Assembly: GCA_017523605.1 (NCBI GenBank)
Contig: JAFWVZ010000212.1
Coordinates: 1 to 5,865 of the forward strand
DNA from: Bacillota bacterium
GTDB lineage: Bacteria > Bacillota > Clostridia > Peptostreptococcales > Anaerovoracaceae
Length of the DNA stretch: 5,865 nucleotides
Reading direction: 5' to 3'
The first letter of the stretch is position 1. Each line of letters starts with the position of its first letter. Below are positions 1 to 5,134 of the stretch, one piece after another. The notes under the pieces were generated by a model. The model saw only the letters and a program-made list of their open reading frames with translations, ran no database searches and was not told the origin of the DNA. Both the position numbers and the translations under genes were made by a program.

Positions 1-2
1 AT

Positions 3-776
3 ACGGTAGGCATGACCGGCGACGGCATAAACGACATACTTGCCCTTAAGGAAGCGGACTGCTCGGTGGCCATGGCTTCCGGCTGCGACGCGGCGATGCA
101 GGTGTCGCAGGTGGTGCTTCTGGATTCGGACTTTGCGGCAATGCCCGGAGTGGTGGCGGAAGGCAGGAGGGTGGTAAACAACATCCAGCGCTCTGCCAGC
201 CTGTTCCTTATAAAGAACATATTCTCGCTCCTTACGGCGCTGCTTTCGATATTATTCTTTGCGCGCTATCCCATGCAGCCTACTCAGGTAACGCTGGTGG
301 CGGCGTTTACCATAGGCGTGCCGGGCTTCTTCCTGGCTCTTGCGCCCTGCAAGGAAAGGATAAAAGGCAGTTTCCTGTTCAACGTTCTGAGAACAGCTGC
401 TCCGGCCGGAATAACGGACTGCATAGCGGTGTTCGGATTCTCCGCGTTCGCGGCGTCCATAGGTATTCCGGAGGCCGAGGTCTCCACGGCGTGCACGGTG
501 CTCCTTGGCTGGGTGGGCCTCCTGATGCTTCTAATGATAAGCAGACCGCTGAACGTATGGCGAGTGGTCCTTATTATTGCCTGCGCGGCAGGCGCGATAC
601 TTGCGGGAATGCTGCTTCCGTGGCTCTTCTCGATAACGCCCATGTCCGCGGCATGCGTTAAGCACCTGCTTGCTTTCATGTCCGGGTCAACGGCCGTGCT
701 GATAGTGCTTACCTCTCTTGCCGGAAAAATAAAAGGGCCCGGCAGAAAAAACAGGGATCCTGCCGAAATAACATAA
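3..776 (+). CDS. C-terminal part of a P-type cation-transporting ATPase (5' end outside window)
   Basis: This is the 3' part of a P-type (E1-E2) ATPase, an inner-membrane pump that couples ATP hydrolysis to cation movement. The reading frame is open from the window edge, so the true start lies upstream. The first visible residues give TVGMTGDGIND, the conserved hinge motif at the end of the HAD phosphorylation domain, and ALKEADCSVAMASG follows as expected. After the cytoplasmic domain come about six hydrophobic segments (roughly residues 66-86, 91-113, 128-150, 158-177, 183-207 and 215-237 counted from the Met at base 12), matching membrane helices M5-M10. The stretch GRRVVNNIQRSASLFLIKN and the FTIGVPGFFLALAP helix resemble CtpE-like ATPases, linked to calcium uptake in mycobacteria. 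The ion here cannot be fixed because the M4 motif is not in the window. The basic tail ends before a GC-rich inverted repeat. The gene is convergent with the metal regulator, so co-regulation is not implied. Confidence 0.93.
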   Translation, partial: TVGMTGDGINDILALKEADCSVAMASGCDAAMQVSQVVLLDSDFAAMPGVVAEGRRVVNNIQRSASLFLIKNIFSLLTALLSILFFARYPMQPTQVTLVAAFTIGVPGFFLALAPCKERIKGSFLFNVLRTAAPAGITDCIAVFGFSAFAASIGIPEAEVSTACTVLLGWVGLLMLLMISRPLNVWRVVLIIACAAGAILAGMLLPWLFSITPMSAACVKHLLAFMSGSTAVLIVLTSLAGKIKGPGRKNRDPAEIT

Positions 777-778
777 GG

Positions 779-802
779 CCCGCGGGAAAAGCTCCGCGCG
801 GG
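779..802. repeat. GC-rich inverted repeat just after the ATPase gene
   Basis: CCCGCG (779-784) pairs with CGCGGG (797-802) around a 12-base loop, two bases after the ATPase stop codon. There is no run of T after it on either strand, so it is not a textbook rho-independent terminator. It may still mark or protect the 3' end of the ATPase mRNA. Confidence 0.5.
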
Positions 803-823
803 TCTGAGACATCTGAAGAACAT

Positions 824-849
824 AAAAACTCCGGGGTTCATCCCCGGAG
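824..849 (-). terminator. Rho-independent terminator of the DtxR-like regulator
   Basis: On the minus strand an 8-bp perfect stem, CTCCGGGG with CCCCGGAG (842-849 and 829-836), has a 5-base loop and is followed by five T residues (828-824). It begins two bases after the regulator's stop codon. On the plus strand no T-tract follows, so it mainly serves the minus-strand gene, though the hairpin could also block ATPase read-through. Confidence 0.88.
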
Positions 850-851
850 GT

Positions 852-1220
852 CTACTGCATCTGTTCCAGATGCTTTTTTATTGCTTCGAACGTCTTTTCG
901 CTTATGTAGTGCTCTATCCGGCAGGCGTCGTCCTGCGCGGTCTTTTCGTCCACACCTAAAAGCATGAGCGCTTTGGACAGGGCGTTGTGCCTTTCGTAGA
1001 TGCGCTCCGCTATCTCGCGGCCGCTTGCGGTAAGCGTTATCGCGCCCGCGGGATCCACGTCTATGTAGCCGTTCTCCTTTAAGATCTTTACAGCCCTGCT
1101 TACGGACGGCTTGGAAAAGCCCATGCGGTCCGCAACGTCTATAGAACGCACCGCGGGCAGTTCGTCAGAAAGTATGAGTATGTTTTCCAGGTACATCTCG
1201 CCGGATTCCAGTAATGCCAT
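852..1220 (-). CDS. DtxR/MntR-family metal-dependent transcriptional repressor, iron-type ligand set
   Basis: This 122-aa protein is a short member of the DtxR/MntR family: cytoplasmic dimeric repressors that bind DNA when loaded with Fe(II) or Mn(II). Residues 1-65 form the winged helix-turn-helix (EMYLENI opening helix, SIDVADRMGFSKPSVSRAVKI as recognition region, then GYIDVDPAGAITLT wing). Residues 66-122 form the metal and dimerisation domain with ERHNALSKALMLLGVDE and CRIEHYIS. There is no C-terminal SH3-like domain, as in MntR (about 142 aa). The likely metal ligands are M9, H78, C100, E103 and H104. Met and Cys at positions 9 and 100 match DtxR M10 and C102, where MntR has Asp8 and Glu99, so iron sensing is favoured; that is inference. 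The start ATG has an AGGAG-type site 9 bases upstream. Its closest candidate target is the Feo operon about 590 bp away, transcribed divergently. Confidence 0.93.
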   Translation of the reverse strand: MALLESGEMYLENILILSDELPAVRSIDVADRMGFSKPSVSRAVKILKENGYIDVDPAGAITLTASGREIAERIYERHNALSKALMLLGVDEKTAQDDACRIEHYISEKTFEAIKKHLEQMQ

Positions 1221-1257
1221 GGCGACGCGCTCCTTTCGTGCTTTAAATATTTATTTA

Positions 1258-1266
1258 ATTATACCA
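1258..1266 (-). promoter_or_regulatory. Extended -10 promoter of the DtxR-like regulator
   Basis: The minus strand reads TGG-TATAAT (1266 down to 1258), a perfect -10 hexamer with a TGn extension. The -35 region 17 bases upstream (TTTTAA, near 1281-1286) is weak, so the extended -10 probably carries the promoter. The predicted transcript starts near 1251, giving a ~30-base leader containing AAAGGAG. No copy of the GTTAGC palindrome found at the feo promoter is present here, so obvious autoregulation by that operator is not seen. Confidence 0.7.
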
Positions 1267-1287
1267 ATAATGGCAATGGATTAAAAG

Positions 1288-1301
1288 CGGAAACGTTTTC
1301 A
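1288..1301. promoter_or_regulatory. Possible CcpA (cre-like) operator upstream of the regulator promoter
   Basis: CGGAAACGTTTTCA matches 13 of 14 positions of the catabolite-responsive element consensus TGNAARCGNWWWCA. It lies immediately upstream of the regulator's -35 region. This is a pattern match only. No ccpA gene is visible here, and short A/T-rich sites arise by chance. Confidence 0.35.
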
Positions 1302-1350
1302 AACTCTGTACCGTTTCTGCCGATTCTATGAACGTCCGGCGGCAGGGCGT

Positions 1351-1360
1351 TTGATATAAT
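1351..1360 (+). promoter_or_regulatory. Extended -10 promoter of the small holin-like toxin
   Basis: TTGATATAAT holds a perfect TATAAT (1355-1360) with a TG extension one base upstream. No good -35 hexamer occurs at 17 or 18 bases. Transcription would begin near 1367, giving a leader of about 60 bases before the toxin start codon. Its weak -35 contrasts with the near-consensus antisense promoter facing it. Confidence 0.62.
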
Positions 1361-1399
1361 TTCATTGCAAAAGTGCTGCCAGCAGTGGTAGGCGGTTAG

Positions 1400-1418
1400 C
1401 CCTCTTTAAGAAAGGGGG
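1400..1418 (+). promoter_or_regulatory. Leader hairpin that hides the toxin Shine-Dalgarno sequence
   Basis: CCCTCTTT (1400-1407) pairs with AAAGGGGG (1411-1418) around a three-base AAG loop, eight pairs with one G-U. The right arm is the toxin's ribosome binding site, eight bases before the ATG. The fold would keep the site closed until it is opened by processing or refolding, a control known from several type I toxin mRNAs. Confidence 0.65.
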
Positions 1419-1426
1419 TGGTGCGT

Positions 1427-1510
1427 ATGGATATATATGATCTTATGACCTTTATCGGGTTAATGATCGCTGTCTTTATGGCAGGATATACTGTAGGCAA
1501 AAAGAAATAA
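1427..1510 (+). CDS. Small holin-like type I toxin (27 aa membrane peptide)
   Basis: The peptide starts MDIYDLMTFIG, continues through a single hydrophobic segment (about residues 6-24) and ends GKKK. This build, a short acidic N-terminus, one membrane helix and a Lys-rich tail, fits the 'putative holin-like toxin' group (TxpA/BsrG-like, Hol_Tox) of Firmicutes type I toxin-antitoxin systems. Such peptides insert in the cytoplasmic membrane and slow or kill the cell when the antisense RNA is lost. The ATG follows a strong AGGGGG site by eight bases; an in-frame GTG two codons upstream (1421) is an alternative start. The flanks support the call: its own promoter, a structured leader, an AACCGCCC hairpin over the stop codon and a convergent antisense promoter. 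It lies between the metal regulator and the feo operon with no evident functional link to either. Toxicity is inferred from family resemblance. Confidence 0.75.
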   Translation: MDIYDLMTFIGLMIAVFMAGYTVGKKK

Positions 1511-1543
1511 CCGCCCATTATGACCCCAACGGCGCGGTTATTT
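1499..1543 (-). terminator. Antitoxin RNA terminator overlapping the toxin stop codon
   Basis: AAATAACCGC (1505-1514) and GCGGTTATTT (1534-1543) form a 10-bp perfect stem around a 19-base loop. Read on the minus strand, the stem is followed by C then five T residues (1504-1499). The left arm includes the toxin stop codon, and the T-tract is the complement of its Lys codons, so one stretch serves as coding sequence and as antisense terminator. On the plus strand the same hairpin would fold in the toxin mRNA. Confidence 0.7.
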
Positions 1544-1585
1544 ACCAAACCTGAGGGCTGACCGTCTGTCCGGCAGCCTTTTGCT
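1499..1585 (-). ncRNA. Antisense antitoxin RNA of the holin-like toxin (approximate ends)
   Basis: A minus-strand promoter at 1592-1620 would start an RNA near 1585 that runs back through the toxin 3' UTR into its last codons. A 10-bp perfect hairpin (1534-1543 with 1505-1514), followed on the minus strand by TTTCTTTTT, would end it near 1499. The product, about 87 nt, is fully complementary to the toxin mRNA terminator, stop codon and final Lys codons. This is the layout of 3'-overlapping antitoxins such as RatA/SR4-type RNAs, which base-pair with the toxin mRNA to block translation or trigger RNase III cleavage. The ends are predictions to within a few bases. Confidence 0.65.
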
Positions 1586-1590
1586 GTTTT
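1554..1590 (+). terminator. Rho-independent terminator of the toxin mRNA
   Basis: GGCTG (1556-1560) pairs with CAGCC (1574-1578) and CCG (1562-1564) with CGG (1571-1573), with one bulged A and a six-base loop. TTTTGCTGTTTT follows. The toxin mRNA would thus be about 220 nt. The element is antisense to the first part of the antitoxin RNA. Confidence 0.65.
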
Positions 1591-1591
1591 C

Positions 1592-1620
1592 ATTCTATAT
1601 TGCCCCGGCGCCTTTGTCAA
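1592..1620 (-). promoter_or_regulatory. Strong antisense promoter for the antitoxin RNA
   Basis: On the minus strand TTGACA (1620-1615) is separated by exactly 17 bases from TAGAAT (1597-1592): a perfect -35 and a 5/6 -10. No convincing minus-strand coding gene lies downstream, so an untranslated antisense RNA is the best reading. Confidence 0.75.
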
Positions 1621-1731
1621 TAAAGCCGGGGTGTTCAAGCAGAAGCACGACCCCAAAATAATAGATCCAGGCCATTGATCGATCGGATCTGTTCAGCGGT
1701 AAAAGTTTTTCTCAAATGTTGAAAAAAAGAC

Positions 1732-1760
1732 TTGCAAAGTTAGCGACTGCTAACTATAAT
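1732..1760 (+). promoter_or_regulatory. Promoter of the feo operon
   Basis: TTGCAA (1732-1737), a 17-base spacer and TATAAT (1755-1760) form a strong sigma-A-type promoter. The start point is expected near 1767, with a leader of about 40 bases to feoA. The spacer is almost entirely occupied by a 16-bp palindrome, so a bound repressor would block RNA polymerase. Confidence 0.88.
1739..1754. promoter_or_regulatory. Iron-type operator 1 (between -35 and -10 of feo promoter)
   Basis: GTTAGCGACTGCTAAC is a perfect 6-bp inverted repeat with a four-base centre. The half-site TTAGC/GCTAA resembles the DtxR/IdeR consensus, TTAGGTTAGCCTAACCTAA. The DtxR-like protein at 852-1220 is the obvious candidate to bind it. 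Confidence 0.8.
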
Positions 1761-1768
1761 TAGTTGAA

Positions 1769-1786
1769 GGTTAGCAATAGCTAACC
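1769..1786. promoter_or_regulatory. Iron-type operator 2 (just after feo start site)
   Basis: GGTTAGC-AATA-GCTAACC is a 7-bp perfect inverted repeat with the same GTTAGC-N4-GCTAAC core (1770-1785) as operator 1. It covers about +3 to +20. The core centres are 31 bp apart, close to three helical turns, so two repressor dimers would sit on the same face of the DNA. Confidence 0.8.
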
Positions 1787-1805
1787 AAGGAAAGGAGCTG
1801 CTGTC

Positions 1806-2018
1806 ATGATGCCTTTAAGTCTGGCTTCGCCGGGAGAAGAAAACATCGTTCAGAGGGTGGGCGGATCGCCCGATGTCCGCCAGCATTTAAAGGAGCTGGG
1901 ATTCGTTCCGGGCTCCACTGTCACCATAATCAGTACGCTGAGCGGAAACGTAATAGTAAAGGTCAAGGAGTCGCGCATAGCCATAAGCGACGAGATGGCC
2001 AGGAAGATAATGATATAG
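1806..2018 (+). CDS. feoA: FeoA family protein, first copy
   Basis: This 70-aa protein is a small cytoplasmic FeoA (SH3-like beta-barrel) accessory of the Feo ferrous iron transporter; FeoA proteins are thought to act on FeoB's GTPase domain or complex assembly. The family core is visible: LKELGFVPGSTVTIIS (about residues 28-43), then GNVIVKVKESRIAISDEMARKIMI, ending right after the barrel. It is first in the operon, 66 bases before the second feoA start. The start is placed at the first of two adjacent ATGs because AGGAG (1793-1797) sits eight bases before it; the second ATG at 1809 is nearly as good. The iron-type operators immediately upstream suggest repression in iron-replete cells. Confidence 0.93.
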   Translation: MMPLSLASPGEENIVQRVGGSPDVRQHLKELGFVPGSTVTIISTLSGNVIVKVKESRIAISDEMARKIMI

Positions 2019-2020
2019 TG

Positions 2021-2046
2021 CCGGACCGTACAGCCAAATGGTCCGG
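2021..2046 (+). repeat. Intercistronic stem-loop between the two feoA genes
   Basis: CCGGACC (2021-2027) pairs perfectly with GGTCCGG (2040-2046) around a 12-base loop, starting two bases after the first feoA stop codon. No T-tract follows, so it is not a terminator. It may be an mRNA stability or processing element setting feoA1 apart from feoA2-feoB. Confidence 0.6.
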
Positions 2047-2084
2047 GACTGTGGAAATAATTGCAAAACAGGAGGGTCTACGGA

Positions 2085-2339
2085 ATGTTTACACTTAAGG
2101 ACGCCGCGATAGGCAGCACCGTAAAGGTAGTCAAGCTTCGCGGAGAGGGCGCGGTAAAGCGCCGCATAATGGACATGGGGATAACCAAAGGCGTGGAGAT
2201 CTACATAAGGAAGGTAGCGCCGCTTGGAGATCCCATAGAGCTTAACCTTCGCGGCTACGAGCTGTCGCTGCGCAAGGCGGACGCGGAGAACATAGAAGTA
2301 GCGGATCTGACCGATACCGCGGAAGATAAGGAGGAGTAG
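2085..2339 (+). CDS. feoA: FeoA family protein, second copy
   Basis: This 84-aa protein is a second FeoA-like SH3-barrel protein. It shows LKDAAIGSTVKVVKLRGEG at the N-terminus, the RRIMDMGITKGVEIYIRKVAP core, then DPIELNLRGYELSLRKADAENIEV, the classic C-terminal half of FeoA. A short acidic tail (about residues 75-84) follows. It is clearly diverged from the first copy, and the two may play different roles with FeoB. The ATG is chosen over an in-frame TTG at 2061 because AGGAGGG (2070-2076) lies eight bases before the ATG and would fall inside the longer form. The last codons carry the AAGGAGGAG that serves feoB, which starts three bases after this stop, so translation is probably coupled. 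Confidence 0.93.
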   Translation: MFTLKDAAIGSTVKVVKLRGEGAVKRRIMDMGITKGVEIYIRKVAPLGDPIELNLRGYELSLRKADAENIEVADLTDTAEDKEE

Positions 2340-2342
2340 CAT

Positions 2343-4844
2343 ATGGGAATCAGGATAGCCCTTGCGGGCAACCCCAACAGCGGAAAGACTACGCTGTTCA
2401 ACGCGCTCACCGGATCCAACCAGTTCGTGGGAAACTGGCCGGGAGTAACCGTGGAAAAGAAGGAAGGAAAGCTTAAGAGATCCGAGGACGTTACCATAAC
2501 GGACCTTCCGGGCATATACTCGCTGTCTCCCTATACACTGGAAGAAGTAGTAGCCAGAAACTACCTCATAGGCGAGCGTCCGGATGCGATACTCAACATC
2601 GTGGACGGCACCAACCTGGAGAGGAACCTCTACCTTACCACCCAGCTGACCGAGCTTGGAATTCCGGTAGTCGTAGCCATCAACATGATGGACCTCGTAA
2701 AGAAGAACAACGACAAGATAAATACGGAAGAGCTTGCCAGACAGCTTGGCTGCAAGGTGGTGGAGATCTCCGCGCTTAAAGGCACCGGAGTAATGGAAGC
2801 TGCCAAAGCTGCAGTGGACGCCGCAAAGAACACTAAGACCGTTCCGCAGCACAAGTTCGCAGGCTCCGTGGAACACGCAATAGCTCACATAGAAGAGGCC
2901 GTGGTGCACGATCTTCCGGAAGAGCAGCAGCGCTGGTACGCGGTAAAGCTCTTCGAAAGAGACGACAAGGTGCTTGAGCAGCTTAAGCTGCCCAAGGAGA
3001 CCCTGGATCACATAGAAAAGGATATCCAGGCAGTAGAGACGGAGTTCGACGACGACGCCGAGAGCATCATCACCAACGAGCGCTATGTCTACATAGCCGA
3101 AGTAATAAAGGCCTGCTACAGGAAGAAAGCCGCCGGAGCGCTTACTGCATCGGACAGGATAGACAAGGTGGTCACCAACCGCTGGCTGGGACTGCCGATA
3201 TTCGCAATAATAATGGCGGTAGTATACTGCCTGTCCATGGCGAGTTTCGCTCCCGGAACCAAACTTACCGACTGGGCCAACGACGGACTGTTCGGCGACG
3301 GCTGGCATCTTCTGGGAATAGGCTCCAAACAGAGCGCGGAAGCTGAGGAGGCTTACGGCGACACGGATCTTATCCTGGACGCGTTCATAAATGAGTACGG
3401 TTCGGACGAGACCGCGGATGCCATAGACCTTGAGAGCGAGGAGTTCGACGGGGATGCTGCCAAGACGGCGCTGGCCGCGCTTCTTGCGGCAGTACCGGAC
3501 GGAGCGGAAGTCGAATACACGATAGTCGACGAAGAGACTCTGGACGAAGAGAAAGCAACGGCTTCTAAGAAGGACCTTTCTGAAGCAATAGAAAACTTCC
3601 TGAACACCGAGTACAAGGAGGCCATGGGCGCTCCCGATCCGGCCTCCTACGGTGTTTGGGTCCCCGGCATCCCGGGACTCATTGAGGGCGCTCTGGACAA
3701 GGCGAACTGCGCGGAATGGCTCAAGGGCCTCATCCTCGACGGTATCGTAGCGGGCGTAGGAGCCGTACTGGGCTTCGTTCCGCAGATGCTGGTGCTGTTC
3801 CTGCTGCTGGCCTTCCTTGAGGCCTGCGGCTACATGGCCCGTATAGCCTTCGTGCTCGACCGTATATTCAGAAGATTCGGTCTCTCCGGAAAGTCCTTCA
3901 TACCTATGCTTATCGGCACGGGCTGCGGAATACCGGGAGTCATGGCATCGCGTACCATAGAGAACGAACGCGACCGCCGCATGACCGTAATGACTACGAC
4001 CTTCATCCCCTGCGGAGCTAAGATCCCGTTCATAGGGCTGATCGCCGGCGCGCTGTTCGGCGGAGCCTGGTGGGTGGCGGTATCCGCGTACTTCATAGGA
4101 ATGGCAGCAATAATCATTTCCGGCATAATGCTCAAGAAGACCAGGATGTTCGCGGGAGATCCGGCTCCGTTCGTTATGGAGCTCCCGGCTTACCACTGGC
4201 CGACACTTGGCAACGTACTGAGATCCATGTGGGAGCGCGGCTGGTCCTTCATTAAGAAGGCCGGTACTATCATCCTCCTTTCGACGATAGTGATCTGGTT
4301 CCTGTCGCGCTTCGGATGGGTCGACGGAGCCTTCGGAATGCTGGAAGAAGACGCGATCGGAAACAGCATCCTTGCGGGCGTAGGCAACGCTCTTAAGTGG
4401 ATATTCGTTCCGCTCGGCTGGGGCACCTGGCAGGCGACGGTGGCATCCATCACCGGTCTTGTGGCCAAGGAGAACATCGTTGCTACCATGGGCGTTCTGT
4501 ACGGAAGCCAGGCCGGATTTGCGGCTGAGTTCACCATGCTTACGGGATTCTCCTTCCTGGTGTTCAACCTGCTCTGCGCCCCGTGCTTCGCGGCAATGGG
4601 CGCCATCAGAAGAGAGATGAACAGCGCCAGGTGGACCTGGTTCGCCATCGGTTACGAGTGCGCGTTCGCCTACGTGATAGCTCTCATGATCAACCAGTTC
4701 GGAAGACTGTTTACCGGACAGGTGAACGTTATCGGACTGATATTCGCGCTGGCGTTCCTGGTAGGCATCATCTACATGCTCTTCTTCAAGAAGTATCAGG
4801 AAGCTACCAAGCTTACCATCCGCGCCGTGGACGCAGCAAAGTAG
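2343..4844 (+). CDS. feoB: Ferrous iron transporter FeoB with an acidic extracytoplasmic insertion
   Basis: FeoB is the membrane permease for Fe(II) uptake with an N-terminal GTPase. The G motifs are intact: G1 GNPNSGKT (9-16), switch I around T36 (NWPGVTVEKKEG), G3 DLPG (54-57), G4 NMMD (114-117) and G5 SALKG (143-147). A helical GDI-like region (about 165-275) leads to TM1 (about 282-302). The core membrane domain shows the gate signatures GTGCGIPGVMASRTIENERD (526-545) and IPCGAKIP (555-562), and the second repeat VFNLLCAPCFAAMGAIRREM (740-759) with C745 and C748. At 833 aa it is longer than E. coli FeoB (773 aa); the excess is an insertion of about 100 residues (331-430) between TM1 and TM2, with about 30 Asp/Glu and 5 Lys. 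The start has an AAGGAGGAG site six bases upstream. It is the third gene of the feo operon. Confidence 0.97.
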   Translation: MGIRIALAGNPNSGKTTLFNALTGSNQFVGNWPGVTVEKKEGKLKRSEDVTITDLPGIYSLSPYTLEEVVARNYLIGERPDAILNIVDGTNLERNLYLTTQLTELGIPVVVAINMMDLVKKNNDKINTEELARQLGCKVVEISALKGTGVMEAAKAAVDAAKNTKTVPQHKFAGSVEHAIAHIEEAVVHDLPEEQQRWYAVKLFERDDKVLEQLKLPKETLDHIEKDIQAVETEFDDDAESIITNERYVYIAEVIKACYRKKAAGALTASDRIDKVVTNRWLGLPIFAIIMAVVYCLSMASFAPGTKLTDWANDGLFGDGWHLLGIGSKQSAEAEEAYGDTDLILDAFINEYGSDETADAIDLESEEFDGDAAKTALAALLAAVPDGAEVEYTIVDEETLDEEKATASKKDLSEAIENFLNTEYKEAMGAPDPASYGVWVPGIPGLIEGALDKANCAEWLKGLILDGIVAGVGAVLGFVPQMLVLFLLLAFLEACGYMARIAFVLDRIFRRFGLSGKSFIPMLIGTGCGIPGVMASRTIENERDRRMTVMTTTFIPCGAKIPFIGLIAGALFGGAWWVAVSAYFIGMAAIIISGIMLKKTRMFAGDPAPFVMELPAYHWPTLGNVLRSMWERGWSFIKKAGTIILLSTIVIWFLSRFGWVDGAFGMLEEDAIGNSILAGVGNALKWIFVPLGWGTWQATVASITGLVAKENIVATMGVLYGSQAGFAAEFTMLTGFSFLVFNLLCAPCFAAMGAIRREMNSARWTWFAIGYECAFAYVIALMINQFGRLFTGQVNVIGLIFALAFLVGIIYMLFFKKYQEATKLTIRAVDAAK

Positions 4845-4857
4845 GAGCAGAGTAATC

Positions 4858-4890
4858 GTTCCGCAGGCCTTACCGGGCGGCTGCCGGAAC
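4858..4890 (+). repeat. Stem-loop between feoB and the Cys-rich membrane peptide
   Basis: GTTCCG (4858-4863) pairs with CGGAAC (4885-4890), and CAG with CTG continues the stem past a bulged C. No T-tract follows, so transcription should continue into the next gene. It may tune message stability or relative expression in the 71-base gap. Confidence 0.45.
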
Positions 4891-4915
4891 AGATCCTTTA
4901 AACTGAAAGGACAAA

Positions 4916-5134
4916 ATGATCAACTTTTTAGCGGACAACCTGGCGACCATACTGATAACACTGGTGCTTATCGGCATAGTGGCGCTGATAATACGGAAGC
5001 TTGCAAAAGACAAGAAGGCGGGACGGTCGTTCTGCGCCATGTCCGCAAGCGGCACCTGCGGCAGCTGTCCGCACGGAAAGGAAGGCTGCACTGCCTGCAC
5101 CTTTCCAAAAGACATAAAGATAGAAAAACCATAA
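4916..5134 (+). CDS. FeoB-associated Cys-rich membrane protein
   Basis: This 72-aa protein has one N-terminal membrane helix (about residues 9-27), a basic stretch RKLAKDKK, then a soluble Cys-rich tail with C40, C48, C51, C58 and C61 arranged as C-x7-C-x2-C-x6-C-x2-C. This matches the FeoB-associated Cys-rich membrane protein family often found after feoB in Firmicutes. The positive-inside pattern suggests the Cys tail is cytoplasmic, where it could bind iron entering through FeoB or act in redox handling; that role is unproven. It sits 71 bases after feoB and just before the operon terminator. AAAGGA (4906-4911) is four bases before the ATG, a slightly short spacing. Confidence 0.9.
   Translation: MINFLADNLATILITLVLIGIVALIIRKLAKDKKAGRSFCAMSASGTCGSCPHGKEGCTACTFPKDIKIEKP

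Noticed and set aside
284..841. Minus-strand open frame over the ATPase 3' end
   Set aside because: It overlaps the conserved ATPase membrane region, lacks a recognisable domain, and its 5' end sits inside the terminator of the regulator.
1394..1400. GGTTAGC half-site in the toxin leader, identical to half of the feo operator
   Set aside because: There is no second arm nearby, and the bases are explained by the leader pairing with TAACCGCC at the stop codon.
1396..1656. Minus-strand 86-codon open frame across the toxin locus
   Set aside because: It spans the antisense promoter, both hairpins and the toxin gene. The untranslated antisense RNA explains the region better.
1677..1686. GATCGATCGG, repeated at 5516-5525 after the riboswitch
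   Set aside because: It is a short, self-complementary 10-mer with no shared flanks; chance is likely.
1663..1690. AGATCC ... GGATCT inverted repeat upstream of the feo promoter
   Set aside because: A six-base palindromic match with a 16-base loop and no adjacent T-tract directly after it. Support is too weak for a terminator or operator call.
1887..4196. A 769-codon open frame on the minus strand lying over feoA and feoB
   Set aside because: It is antisense to clear feoA/feoB coding sequence. Its product is rich in Arg, Tyr, Leu and Val with no recognisable domain, consistent with a codon-bias shadow of a GC-moderate gene.
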